From Martelella endophytica (GTDB taxonomy: Bacteria; Pseudomonadota; Alphaproteobacteria; Rhizobiales; Rhizobiaceae): a DNA stretch of 64,000 nt. The notes under the pieces were generated by a model. That model worked only from the letters and a program-made list of their open reading frames with translations, ran no database searches and was not told the DNA's origin. Of this stretch, positions 15,931-23,460 are shown in pieces. Position 1 is the first letter of the stretch. The number at the start of each line of letters is the position of its first letter. The position numbers and the translations under genes were made by a program. Location of the stretch: positions 2,073,944 to 2,137,943 of the forward strand of contig NZ_CP010803.1 in NCBI RefSeq assembly GCF_000960975.1. Direction: 5' to 3'.

Positions 15931-18115
15931 TGCTCTCGAGCATTTTCTCGAGGCGAGCACCGACCAGTTCGCGGTCCTCCATCAGTGCTTTTGCCATCGC
16001 TTCCAGCTCGAAATGATGGCGCTGGAGGATTCCGGTTGCCAGCGTCTCCGCGTTCAGGAGACGCTGCTGGACACGCTGTCTCTGGGCGGGGTCATGAAGT
16101 GCAAGTCCGTCGGCATCACCGCGCCAGACCGGACCATAGGCGCCAAGCCCCAGCTGATGGTCGATCTGCAGGGCCATGTTCGTGGCTCGGGCAAGATCCG
16201 ACTGTCGGCTGCCACCCGCACCTGCCGAAATCTCGCCGAGGACGAGACGCTCCGCCGCCCGCCCGGCCATCAGGCACGCGATCTCAGCGTGGACATCACG
16301 CAGTAGGGATTGATTGCGACGGTTCTGCGTCACGGTTTCGCCGCCCAGCGGTTCCAGCATGATGCGCGTGACCGGACCGAGCGCGAGCGCGGTGGCGACG
16401 ATGGCATGGCCGCACTCATGCAATGCGATGCGCCAATCGAGCGCCTGGTCGGCCTCGGAGTGGGAATAGCCGATAAGCGTGCGGAGGTCTTGGAACTCAA
16501 GCGCCCTGTTCTGGCTGCGTGCGATCGACTTTGCCTGCCTGACGGCGGCATCCACATCGGCAGCGGTCATGCCGATTGCGGCTCGCGCCAGGTCATCGAT
16601 ATCTGACAGTGAGAATTCCGCCGGAAGCCGGGATCTGAGAATGCCCGCAATCTCCACCTTTCCAGGCAGCGGTACCTGAACCTTGCGGTCGAAACGTCCG
16701 GGACGCAGGATGGCGGGATCAAGGCCCGCGATGTCATTGCAGGCGCCGATCAGGAGAACACCCTCCTCGCGCATCAGCAGATCGATCTGCTCAAGAACGG
16801 CGTTGATGACCTGTCGCCTGTATGAACTGTTATGATTATCCGTGTCGTAGCGGCTGCCGGCGGCGTCGACCTCATCGATGAACAGGATCGAGGGTTTCTT
16901 TGCAATCGCCCCCGCGAACGCCCGGCGCATGGCCGCCAGCATGTCCCCGAGATGCCCGGCGCTCTGCCACTCGGCAAAGGAACCCTGAACGAAAGAAATC
17001 CCGGCGCTTGCCCCCATGGCGCGGGCCAGCCAGCTTTTTCCGGTTCCCGGAGGACCGTGGAGAATCATTGACCGCGTCAGTTCCGACCATTCGCACGTGC
17101 CCTCCTTCCATGCGGCGAGGTCGGCGACCATGTGCCGCGCCGCCTGCAGGGCCGGACTGTTGCCGTCCATATCCTCCAGCCGAGGACCGTCTGGTTTTTG
17201 CCTCTTCGATGATTTCTCCGCTGCCGATGACAGCCGGTCCACGACCCCGCGCGCCGTTGGCGCACGCAGTGCAGCGGACAGGACCGAGCCAGGCAGTTCC
17301 GTGAGCGCCTTTTTATCCGGAAGCCGCTCAAGTAAGGCGGCGTGGTCTTTTCCATCGCTAAGCCCGTGACTGTAGCGCAGATGTTCGCCACAGATCGCCC
17401 GGCTCAGTGGCGCAATCGGCACTGGCGCAGGCAGGGCGCGTTTCAGATCTGGCGGGAACTCGCACCCTCTGGGAACCAGGACGAACAGACGATCAGGAAG
17501 CGATAAAGCCGTGCGGATGTCGGATCCGAAAATAGTGAGTACACGTTCAGCAACCCGGCCATTGGTGATCTCGGGAGCCAGCAGGCAAAGTGCGTTCGGC
17601 TCGCCTTTGAGCATCCTCGCCTCGGAGGCTACAATCCATCCGGGTGGCATGACGATCAGTGTCAGGAGATCCTGCGCGAGGGCCACTTCCTGCGGCTCGA
17701 TATTCCCTAACACGAAGACCGAACTGGCCGCGCCAAAGCAGGCGATGAACGCATCCTCGCTGCCAAAAGTGGCTGCAAGTTTCAGTGCCAGCGAGAGCGT
17801 CGGGTGCGGAATCGGCTGCATTGGTGATGGGCTGTCCTCCTCAGACATGGAAATATCAAGCGCATCGCCGTCGAAATCAGGGTGACCGGTGAAGTCGCCT
17901 TCATCGCTTTCCTCGTCCACATAGGATGGGGCGCGCTTGTTGAGAAAATCCAGCAAACCTGGCTGCGCATGCTCTTGTGTTCTATGCGGGCCAACGCTGT
18001 TCCACTTGTTGACCGAGCGGCCAGGGTGGCGATCCAGCTGCGGGTTTAGGCGAAGTCGGCGGATGAGCTCTTCGCCATATGCGGCCCATGCGGGGCGTGG
18101 TGCGTGATCCGTCAT
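15818..18115 (-). CDS. Soluble FtsH-like AAA+ ATPase/M41 metalloprotease
   Basis: 765 residues; GGAGGATCCGCC precedes the ATG. The C-terminal half is FtsH-like: Walker A GPPGTGKS (354-361), Walker B ILFIDEVDA, second region of homology NDIAGLDPAILRPGRFDR, then the M41 zinc site HECGH (566-570) and the third-ligand segment SDLARAT. FtsH unfolds and degrades membrane and soluble proteins. Unlike FtsH, the first 340 residues have no membrane helices; they form an acidic low-complexity stretch and an unfamiliar domain (AFIACFGAASSVFVLGN). It is therefore probably a cytoplasmic protease with its own substrate-selection domain. It converges with the mobilization operon and overlaps the small ORF there. 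Protease and ATPase sites look intact. Confidence 0.85.
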   Translation of the reverse strand: MTDHAPRPAWAAYGEELIRRLRLNPQLDRHPGRSVNKWNSVGPHRTQEHAQPGLLDFLNKRAPSYVDEESDEGDFTGHPDFDGDALDISMSEEDSPSPMQPIPHPTLSLALKLAATFGSEDAFIACFGAASSVFVLGNIEPQEVALAQDLLTLIVMPPGWIVASEARMLKGEPNALCLLAPEITNGRVAERVLTIFGSDIRTALSLPDRLFVLVPRGCEFPPDLKRALPAPVPIAPLSRAICGEHLRYSHGLSDGKDHAALLERLPDKKALTELPGSVLSAALRAPTARGVVDRLSSAAEKSSKRQKPDGPRLEDMDGNSPALQAARHMVADLAAWKEGTCEWSELTRSMILHGPPGTGKSWLARAMGASAGISFVQGSFAEWQSAGHLGDMLAAMRRAFAGAIAKKPSILFIDEVDAAGSRYDTDNHNSSYRRQVINAVLEQIDLLMREEGVLLIGACNDIAGLDPAILRPGRFDRKVQVPLPGKVEIAGILRSRLPAEFSLSDIDDLARAAIGMTAADVDAAVRQAKSIARSQNRALEFQDLRTLIGYSHSEADQALDWRIALHECGHAIVATALALGPVTRIMLEPLGGETVTQNRRNQSLLRDVHAEIACLMAGRAAERLVLGEISAGAGGSRQSDLARATNMALQIDHQLGLGAYGPVWRGDADGLALHDPAQRQRVQQRLLNAETLATGILQRHHFELEAMAKALMEDRELVGARLEKMLESITPDTGILEENMREPQAKRNATRKTAETGPAKTQDSP

Positions 18116-18334
18116 GGCGGATCCTCCTTGTGATGGTTGCTCGTTGACCGAAGCAAGATGAAAGCTGAGGACGGCGATGCGCTCTCCGGCAGTCCATTCG
18201 GAGCGGGACTGCGGTTACCTCGGCGCTTGCCGGTTCTCATTCCGGATGTTCAGCATCGGGTCCCGCAAAGGCCTCGTTCCGAAACGCCGGGCGGCATCCG
18301 GAACGACGGCTGACGGCGACCCAACACAATGCTG

Positions 18335-18355
18335 TTCTGGAATAGCATTCCAGAA
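18335..18355. repeat. Perfect palindrome TTCTGGAAT-N3-ATTCCAGAA
   Basis: Nine-base perfect arms with a 3-base loop, about 220 bases upstream of the FtsH-like gene start and between it and the GIY-YIG gene stop. It is one of three related palindromes in this 100-base stretch. Confidence 0.6.
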
Positions 18356-18361
18356 AATGCC

Positions 18362-18428
18362 CCGTATCCGGTTATCGGAACCGGAATACGGACGTTTTGA
18401 AACAATTCCTGGAAAACTGTTCCAGAAT
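18362..18428. repeat. Two further imperfect palindromes
   Basis: At 18362-18391 CCGTATCCGGTT pairs with AACCGGAATACGG (one bulge). At about 18404-18428 ATTCCTGGAA pairs with TTCCAGAAT (one bulge), repeating the arm sequence of the palindrome at 18335. The rest of 18116-18435 holds no gene I can support; the set may be an operator array or a replication/recombination site. Confidence 0.45.
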
Positions 18429-18435
18429 GGCATGT

Positions 18436-19488
18436 CTATCCGGAAGATCTCGGCTTTCCTGACCGTGGCGAAGTTTGCTGGTTTGCGGTTGCCGCTTTGA
18501 GATGCGTGAGCACATGCGGGAGTATGTCTGCCCGATAGATTTCCGTTTTGACGTTGATCCAGTCTGCGAGTTCGTTACAGGGGATGACCCAATCCGGAAA
18601 ACGCTGCCGTAGTTTGCCGTGCAGGGCCTTTTCCGTTTTCTGGGCGATATGGCCGGTCGGCATGGGAAACCGATACAGGACCCGGGCCTCAACGGAACCC
18701 GGAATGCCCAACTGATAACGCAAGCGGCTTTCCGGATCGCGCGAATAGCCAAGCTTGATGAAGCTGCCCTTGTGTGGAACTTCAAACGCGAGAACATAGA
18801 TCTCGCTCGGTGCTGCGGACCAGCATGTGCCGCATTGCTCGCATCCGACGCGACCAGTGATGATGTTGGCGATCGCGATCCTCTGGGTGTGACCGCAGCC
18901 ATCATGTCTATATGAGCGGTAGTTCGGGTTTGCTTCCGGATCGGGGCCGAGCAGTGTCCATCCCCGAGCGGCAGCATCCGAACTCAGTCTGGCCGTATAG
19001 CAGGTCGGGCAGTGGAAGCCCGCTCTGCCGGCGGCCTTTCCCTCGCGCGCAAGTCGCTCGACCCGGCCGAATTGCAAGCGCGCGGCATGGCCGCATGGAA
19101 GTCGGTAATGTCCATATTTGTGGTGCATCTCGTCGCGCTCGAGCAGTTCGAAACCGCATTTGGCGGCATCCTGCAACCGGCGGGTCTCAAGGCAACCGCC
19201 GCAAATGGGCTGGGCTGTGCGCAGCACATAAGCTTTCTGGACCGTATCGGCGCCACATGCCTGGCATCGAAGGACAACGTGGCTACGATCACGGACGCGG
19301 CCGACAATTGAAAAACCTTTGGCTTCGGCGACTTCCTGCCATTGCGGCGGAACCGGACCGGGATAATTGCGCCGCCACTCGCTGTCCGGCACATGCCGTG
19401 ATCGATGCGGGATGTGCAGGCGTCGCCGGGATTGGCTGGACGCTGAATTGCGTTTGCCAGATGACTGGCGACCTTGTCTTTTTGACAT
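18436..19488 (-). CDS. GIY-YIG (T5orf172/Mug113-like) protein with tandem zinc ribbons
   Basis: 350 residues from the ATG at 19486-19488, which has a perfect AGGAGG ribosome site; an ATG 50 codons upstream does not. After a basic, Ser/Arg-rich start, three zinc-ribbon-like modules follow: CQAC...CGGC (75-99), PCGH...CPTC (132-163) and GCGH...CEQC (198-219). A GIY-YIG domain covers about 229-310 (EIYVLAFEV, FIKLGYSRDPESRLRYQLG, later TEKALHGKL). Such proteins are structure- or site-specific DNA endonucleases; the ribbons probably give DNA contacts. It lies in the mobilization island upstream of the FtsH-like gene on the same strand. Target and role are unknown. Confidence 0.75.
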   Translation of the reverse strand: MSKRQGRQSSGKRNSASSQSRRRLHIPHRSRHVPDSEWRRNYPGPVPPQWQEVAEAKGFSIVGRVRDRSHVVLRCQACGADTVQKAYVLRTAQPICGGCLETRRLQDAAKCGFELLERDEMHHKYGHYRLPCGHAARLQFGRVERLAREGKAAGRAGFHCPTCYTARLSSDAAARGWTLLGPDPEANPNYRSYRHDGCGHTQRIAIANIITGRVGCEQCGTCWSAAPSEIYVLAFEVPHKGSFIKLGYSRDPESRLRYQLGIPGSVEARVLYRFPMPTGHIAQKTEKALHGKLRQRFPDWVIPCNELADWINVKTEIYRADILPHVLTHLKAATANQQTSPRSGKPRSSG

Positions 19489-19722
19489 GATTGTTCCTCC
19501 TGAACGCAGGATGAAAGGGGGTGCACACCGGGCCGACCTGGTGCGATGCTGATCTCTTGATGGAATAGTCGCGGTCACCACTTCCAACCGGCAATGATGG
19601 TGGCCGGAAGGGCGCGGCAGGACAGGGCTGACACGCATGGCGAAAGCCGGAATGCGTGCCGCAAAGGAAGCGGTGTCAGGATCTGGGAAAACCGAAAGGC
19701 CTTTGCCAACTCCGAAGCGCGG

Positions 19723-20259
19723 CTATCCGGAAAACGTTGGTTCCGTATTCAGGGAAGGCTCGTTTCCGGCATCATGGGCTTCCCGGAACAGCTCCAGTTT
19801 CTGCAACGCCTCGATCAGGCACGTGCCTTGCTGCACGAGCCGGAATGCCCGGTGTCCCTCGGATGTCTTTGTGGGGAACTGCAGCAGATCGGGCAGGCAG
19901 GCCGCCTTGACGCGCGCAATTGCCGCTTCATTCGCGGTTTGCGCACTGATGAGCCCGGACAGGATCCCCGTGAAATGCAGCAACACGCCATCACCCTCGC
20001 AGCACTTCGGCAGAAGCTGCAGGGCGGCAACCGTATCGGTCAGCCGGTCCAGTGCGTTTTCCGCATCATGCAGCCAGGCAGCACAGGCAGGATCAAAGAC
20101 TCGGGCGACGCCGTCGATCTCGTGCTCGGTTTCAATGAAAACCTCGAGACGCAACAGCATGGCCGCAAAAAGCAGTGAAATCGGAGAGCTGGTGAGTGTT
20201 GATGGAGAGTATAAGTCTTCATCCGCCGCATGCGGCGTGATAGGAGCGTGAATAGCCAT
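19723..20259 (-). CDS. Hypothetical helical protein
   Basis: 178 residues with CAAGAGG before the ATG. It is rich in helix-forming residues (SPISLLFAAMLLRLEVFIETEHEI, WLHDAENALDRLTDTVAAL, CLPDLLQFPTK) with four cysteines and no signal peptide. I recognise no family. A plus-strand frame of similar length covers the same bases, but its composition is that of a shadow and it has no ribosome site. It sits upstream of the GIY-YIG gene (235 bases apart, same strand) and is divergent from the ribbon-helix-helix gene. Confidence 0.55.
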   Translation of the reverse strand: MAIHAPITPHAADEDLYSPSTLTSSPISLLFAAMLLRLEVFIETEHEIDGVARVFDPACAAWLHDAENALDRLTDTVAALQLLPKCCEGDGVLLHFTGILSGLISAQTANEAAIARVKAACLPDLLQFPTKTSEGHRAFRLVQQGTCLIEALQKLELFREAHDAGNEPSLNTEPTFSG

Positions 20260-20377
20260 GATAACCTCTTGTACAGGTTTGAGTGGTCAGAGCGCTGGTC
20301 GAGGTTGCAGCCTTGCCAGCGCTCGTTTTTTATGCCATTACGAGACTCTGATGTCAACATCAAAAGGTGAAAAAGTG

Positions 20378-20536
20378 ATGGCTCCACCCAGAAAAGACAA
20401 TATCCCCCTCACGCTTCGTGTTTCTCAGGAACTGCTGAAAGCGATTGACGATCGACGTCGCGAGGAAGAGGACATACCGACCAGGCCGGAAATGGTCCGC
20501 CGGATATTACAGGACTATTTTGACAGGGGCCGGTAA
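20378..20536 (+). CDS. Small ribbon-helix-helix protein
   Basis: 52 residues from ATG 20378 (AAGGTG nine bases upstream); starts at 20351 or 20258 would add unlikely residues. The pattern NIPLTLRVSQELLKAIDDRRR ... PTRPEMVRRILQDYF is that of Arc/MetJ or CopG-type DNA-binding dimers (beta strand, helix, turn with PTR, helix). It may regulate the divergent hypothetical gene or act as a partition or antitoxin-like protein. No toxin partner is visible next to it. Confidence 0.65.
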   Translation: MAPPRKDNIPLTLRVSQELLKAIDDRRREEEDIPTRPEMVRRILQDYFDRGR

Positions 20537-20597
20537 CGTCCGCGACCACATTTATCGGCTCTGATATGTCGTTCGGGTTGTTCCAGCGGGTTGATGC

Positions 20598-21205
20598 TCA
20601 CGCATCCTGCGTCAGAAACCCGAACAACGACAGGGCGGTATTCTCGTCGAGCGACGTCGCGAGCCGGACGATCCGGTTTCCGTGTCGCATGTTGATCCGG
20701 TAGTTGATCGACGCCCCATGCGCGCGCCAAGCCCGATGATCCGGGAGGTCGTGTCGGCGGCCGTGACCATCGACAGTGCGGCGGTCATGCCGGCAGGCCC
20801 GCTGCCCGCCACGACGAAGCCCGGCACAATGCCGCCCGATGCGAATGTCTGCCCCTTCATGTGCGGATTGTCGATGAAGATCTCGCCGATCTCCTGGAGT
20901 TTGCCCTCCCGCTGCAATCCGGATGGCAGCAGCCGGAATGCGAATCTCGCACTTTTCAGTCTGTTGATCCCCCACAGGACCGCCACATTGATGAGCACAC
21001 CCAACGGATAGCCAGCACTCTCCGGCAGGAAGCCAAGCGGGCCGTTCACCAGATAGAAGGCGGAGGGCATTGCCAGGAACATCAGCGGGACGAACATCAA
21101 GATCATTCTCCCGATCGAAAGCCCGGCGCCCTTGCCGGTGATGAGAAGGCCATCGCCTTGCTCCTCGACCTGGAAACCGCGATCGAACGTTGCCGCGTTT
21201 GTCAT
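20598..21205 (-). pseudogene. Frameshifted two-helix membrane protein of unknown family
   Basis: The gene starts at ATG 21203-21205 with AAGGAG upstream. It encodes about 40 soluble residues, two membrane helices (MILMFVPLMFLAMPSAFYLV, YPLGVLINVAVLWGI), a basic loop and an exposed C-terminal part (PHMKGQTFASGG). Near 20725, in a GCGCGC run, the frame changes: the sensible ending (ASINYRINMRHGNRIV ... LFGFLTQDA) is in another frame, while the original frame continues as Arg/Ser/Thr-rich shadow to 20612. A one-base indel or sequencing error explains it. It follows the large secreted protein gene by 65 bases on the same strand, so the two form an operon. Confidence 0.6.
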
Positions 21206-21270
21206 GAGAGACTCCTTGCAGATGCCGGCAGCGGGCCGACCGAGTATGGAAACCGGAATGAAGTGAGAGC

Positions 21271-23013
21271 TCAAAGCTCGTGTCGGGCAAAGACCGGAGG
21301 CAGGCTGTCGGCATCGGCGCCATAGACATGCGGCGTGCCGTCCACCGAATGAACGATCACCACCGATCCGTCGGATGCCTGCACCGCGACGGATGTGAAT
21401 TCGCTGCTGCAGACATGCGCCCGGCATCCGCCATGGACATACCAGCCGTCCTTCTCTTCGAAACCGCCTGCGCTGACTGCCGATGACCGCTGCAGCGCTT
21501 CGATATCGGCATTGCCGATGACAGCCTTGATTGCCGGGAGGAACCGGTCATCCTCAAAGATCTCGTAGGCCGTCAGACTTTCCATATCGCCGGGCAGGAT
21601 GCGGTGGCCGGCAAGGTCGGCGGAAGCCGGAGCCGGGACCGTCACGTCCCGCGGCGCAAGCGTGAAGATCAGCGGCGTACGGTCCTCGGCGCCATCGACG
21701 GCGTAAAGCGTGATCTCATGGTTGATGGTGCCGCCCTGCCAGGGATCGGTCGGGCGGATATATTCCGGCGATCCTCCCATGTCATCGCCGAGGATGTAGC
21801 GCGCCGCGACTGCGTGTCCGGACGAGAAATGCTGCCCGCCCGTATCGCCCCGCAGCCATTCCGGATGATAGGCAATCTCGACATCCGAGCGCAGAAAGGC
21901 ATCGACATTGTCGCCGAGCATCGCCTCGATCGCCGCGACATGATCTGCTCCGGGCAGGTCGACAACGCCTTCGGCGCGCGTCAGTTTCCATTCATCCTCG
22001 ATCCTGTCGAAGATGAGAACGCCGCAGGCATCCGCGAGATGCGGTGTGCCGCAGTCAAGCCCCCTTCCTGTCGGATTGGTATCGATCTCGCCGAGAGGAA
22101 GACGCGTCCGCGCCATGAAATCCTGATTGGCGAAAGTCCCGGCGACCATATCGCCATCATTGCCGAAGCCGACCCGGAATTGCGCAGCCTCGCCCAGTTC
22201 TTCCTCTTCGATCCGGCCACCGATCATCCGGAACCGGCCATCGTCATAGGCACCGTTATCACTCACCGCGAAACCGTAGCCGGCGGACAATGCATCCCGG
22301 ACAGCGCTCCAGTCCGATCCGATCGGCGGGAGGGATGCCGCGGCAATAATGTCTGCCTGTGTCCTCTGGACCAGCGCCTCGACCGCCTCGTCATCGAGCG
22401 CCTGCGTCTGCGGGGCATGGGCCATGCTGGCAATAATGCCGCCATCGCCGTCGACATAGTCGAACTGGTAGAGCGTGGCGAGCAGCCCGTTGGCATGTCC
22501 AGGATCGCGACGGAAGTCGCCCGCGCGCAGGATGGCCGAGTTCAGGGAAGATGACGCCTCCCGTTCCCTGATAGCGCGTCCTTCTTCCGGCGTTGCCGGC
22601 AGGATCGCGTAATCGCTGCCGTTGGAGAACCGCAGTCCGCCCCCGACCCGCAGATAGGTGCCCGGTGCAAACAGGCTTACCGGAAATCCGCCGCGTGCCG
22701 CGTCATAATCACCAAGCCTGACGGACGCCCGGATCACCACGTCCGTATCGGTTCCGATCCGCGAGTGCCGCGCCTCAAGCCGCGCCATCTGCTCGGCCAG
22801 AACCGCATCCCGGGCGAATTCATTCGCAGCCCTGTATTCCGACGTCCGCTTCGCCAGCGCCTCGAAATCCGGCCCGTCACCGGCCAGCGACTGCGTCAGC
22901 GCCCGCCAGAAGTCATCTTCGGGGAATTCGATGGTTTCTGCCTGCGCCGGCAAAGACAGAAACGCCAGCATGCCAGCGATAATGAGGGATGGAAGTCGCA
23001 TGGAATGGGTCAT
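21271..23013 (-). CDS. Large secreted protein with Ivy-like C-terminal motif
   Basis: 580 residues. A signal peptide (LPSLIIAGMLAFLSLPAQA) opens the protein; the ATG may be at codon 1 or 5. Residues about 30-480 are an all-beta-looking region I cannot name with confidence, with one disulfide candidate (GLDCGTPHLADACG). The last 90 residues contain WYVHGGCRAHVCSSEF, a CxxHxC loop like that of Ivy-type vertebrate-lysozyme inhibitors (CKPHDC in E. coli Ivy), followed by beta strands. It could protect peptidoglycan from lysozyme, but the large front part implies another role. It is divergent from the XRE regulator across a perfect palindrome and upstream of the frameshifted membrane protein gene. 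Confidence 0.6.
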   Translation of the reverse strand: MTHSMRLPSLIIAGMLAFLSLPAQAETIEFPEDDFWRALTQSLAGDGPDFEALAKRTSEYRAANEFARDAVLAEQMARLEARHSRIGTDTDVVIRASVRLGDYDAARGGFPVSLFAPGTYLRVGGGLRFSNGSDYAILPATPEEGRAIREREASSSLNSAILRAGDFRRDPGHANGLLATLYQFDYVDGDGGIIASMAHAPQTQALDDEAVEALVQRTQADIIAAASLPPIGSDWSAVRDALSAGYGFAVSDNGAYDDGRFRMIGGRIEEEELGEAAQFRVGFGNDGDMVAGTFANQDFMARTRLPLGEIDTNPTGRGLDCGTPHLADACGVLIFDRIEDEWKLTRAEGVVDLPGADHVAAIEAMLGDNVDAFLRSDVEIAYHPEWLRGDTGGQHFSSGHAVAARYILGDDMGGSPEYIRPTDPWQGGTINHEITLYAVDGAEDRTPLIFTLAPRDVTVPAPASADLAGHRILPGDMESLTAYEIFEDDRFLPAIKAVIGNADIEALQRSSAVSAGGFEEKDGWYVHGGCRAHVCSSEFTSVAVQASDGSVVIVHSVDGTPHVYGADADSLPPVFARHEL

Positions 23014-23051
23014 GTCAGGATGCTCTGCTATATGGGATCAAATTACATAAA

Positions 23052-23082
23052 GATGAGTATACTCCGTGGCTATATACTCATC
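23052..23082. promoter_or_regulatory. Palindromic operator in divergent promoter
   Basis: Perfect 10-bp arms GATGAGTATA (23052-23061) and TATACTCATC (23073-23082), 11 bases apart, centred between the secreted-protein gene start (23013) and the XRE gene start (23092). The position and symmetry suit autoregulation by the XRE dimer and control of the divergent operon. Confidence 0.65.
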
Positions 23083-23091
23083 AACCCATCG

Positions 23092-23316
23092 ATGATCCGG
23101 ATCATGGAAATCCGGGAAATCTTCGCGCAAAATCTCAAAGCAGCCCGTAAGGCCAAAGGTATCTCCCAAGAGGAGCTTGCGCATCGGGCGGGCATCGACA
23201 GGACCTATGTCGGCGCCCTTGAACGATGCCGTTACGCCGTGAGCATTGATGTCGCGGATCGGCTTGCGGTGGTACTGGAAACTGAGGTGTGGAGACTTTT
23301 GCAGCCGAAGGACTGA
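23092..23316 (+). CDS. XRE-family transcriptional regulator
   Basis: 74 residues from ATG 23092 (ATG 23104 is also possible). The whole protein is a Cro/C1 helix-turn-helix: NLKAARKAKGISQEELAHRAGIDRTYVGALERC followed by a helix around DVADRLAVVL. There is no sensor domain. The gene lies ten bases after a perfect palindrome and divergent from the secreted-protein operon, so it is likely a repressor of that operon and of itself. Similar short regulators also accompany restriction-modification systems, but no such genes are present. Confidence 0.85.
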   Translation: MIRIMEIREIFAQNLKAARKAKGISQEELAHRAGIDRTYVGALERCRYAVSIDVADRLAVVLETEVWRLLQPKD

Positions 23317-23460
23317 TCTCGGGGTTCGATCGGACAGTGGGCGTCTTAAGCGGTTCTGAACGTCGATGCACTGGCGGATGTCAGATATTGTTTCATAAAT
23401 CCGGGAAGCCTCCAGTGTGGTGGCTTGACCGCACCGTAGTAAGATACATTTTTTGGATAG

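Noticed and set aside
19594-20178. 194-codon plus-strand frame over the hypothetical gene 19723-20259
   Set aside because: Arg/Gln/Gly-rich with no ribosome site; the minus-strand frame has a better start and composition.
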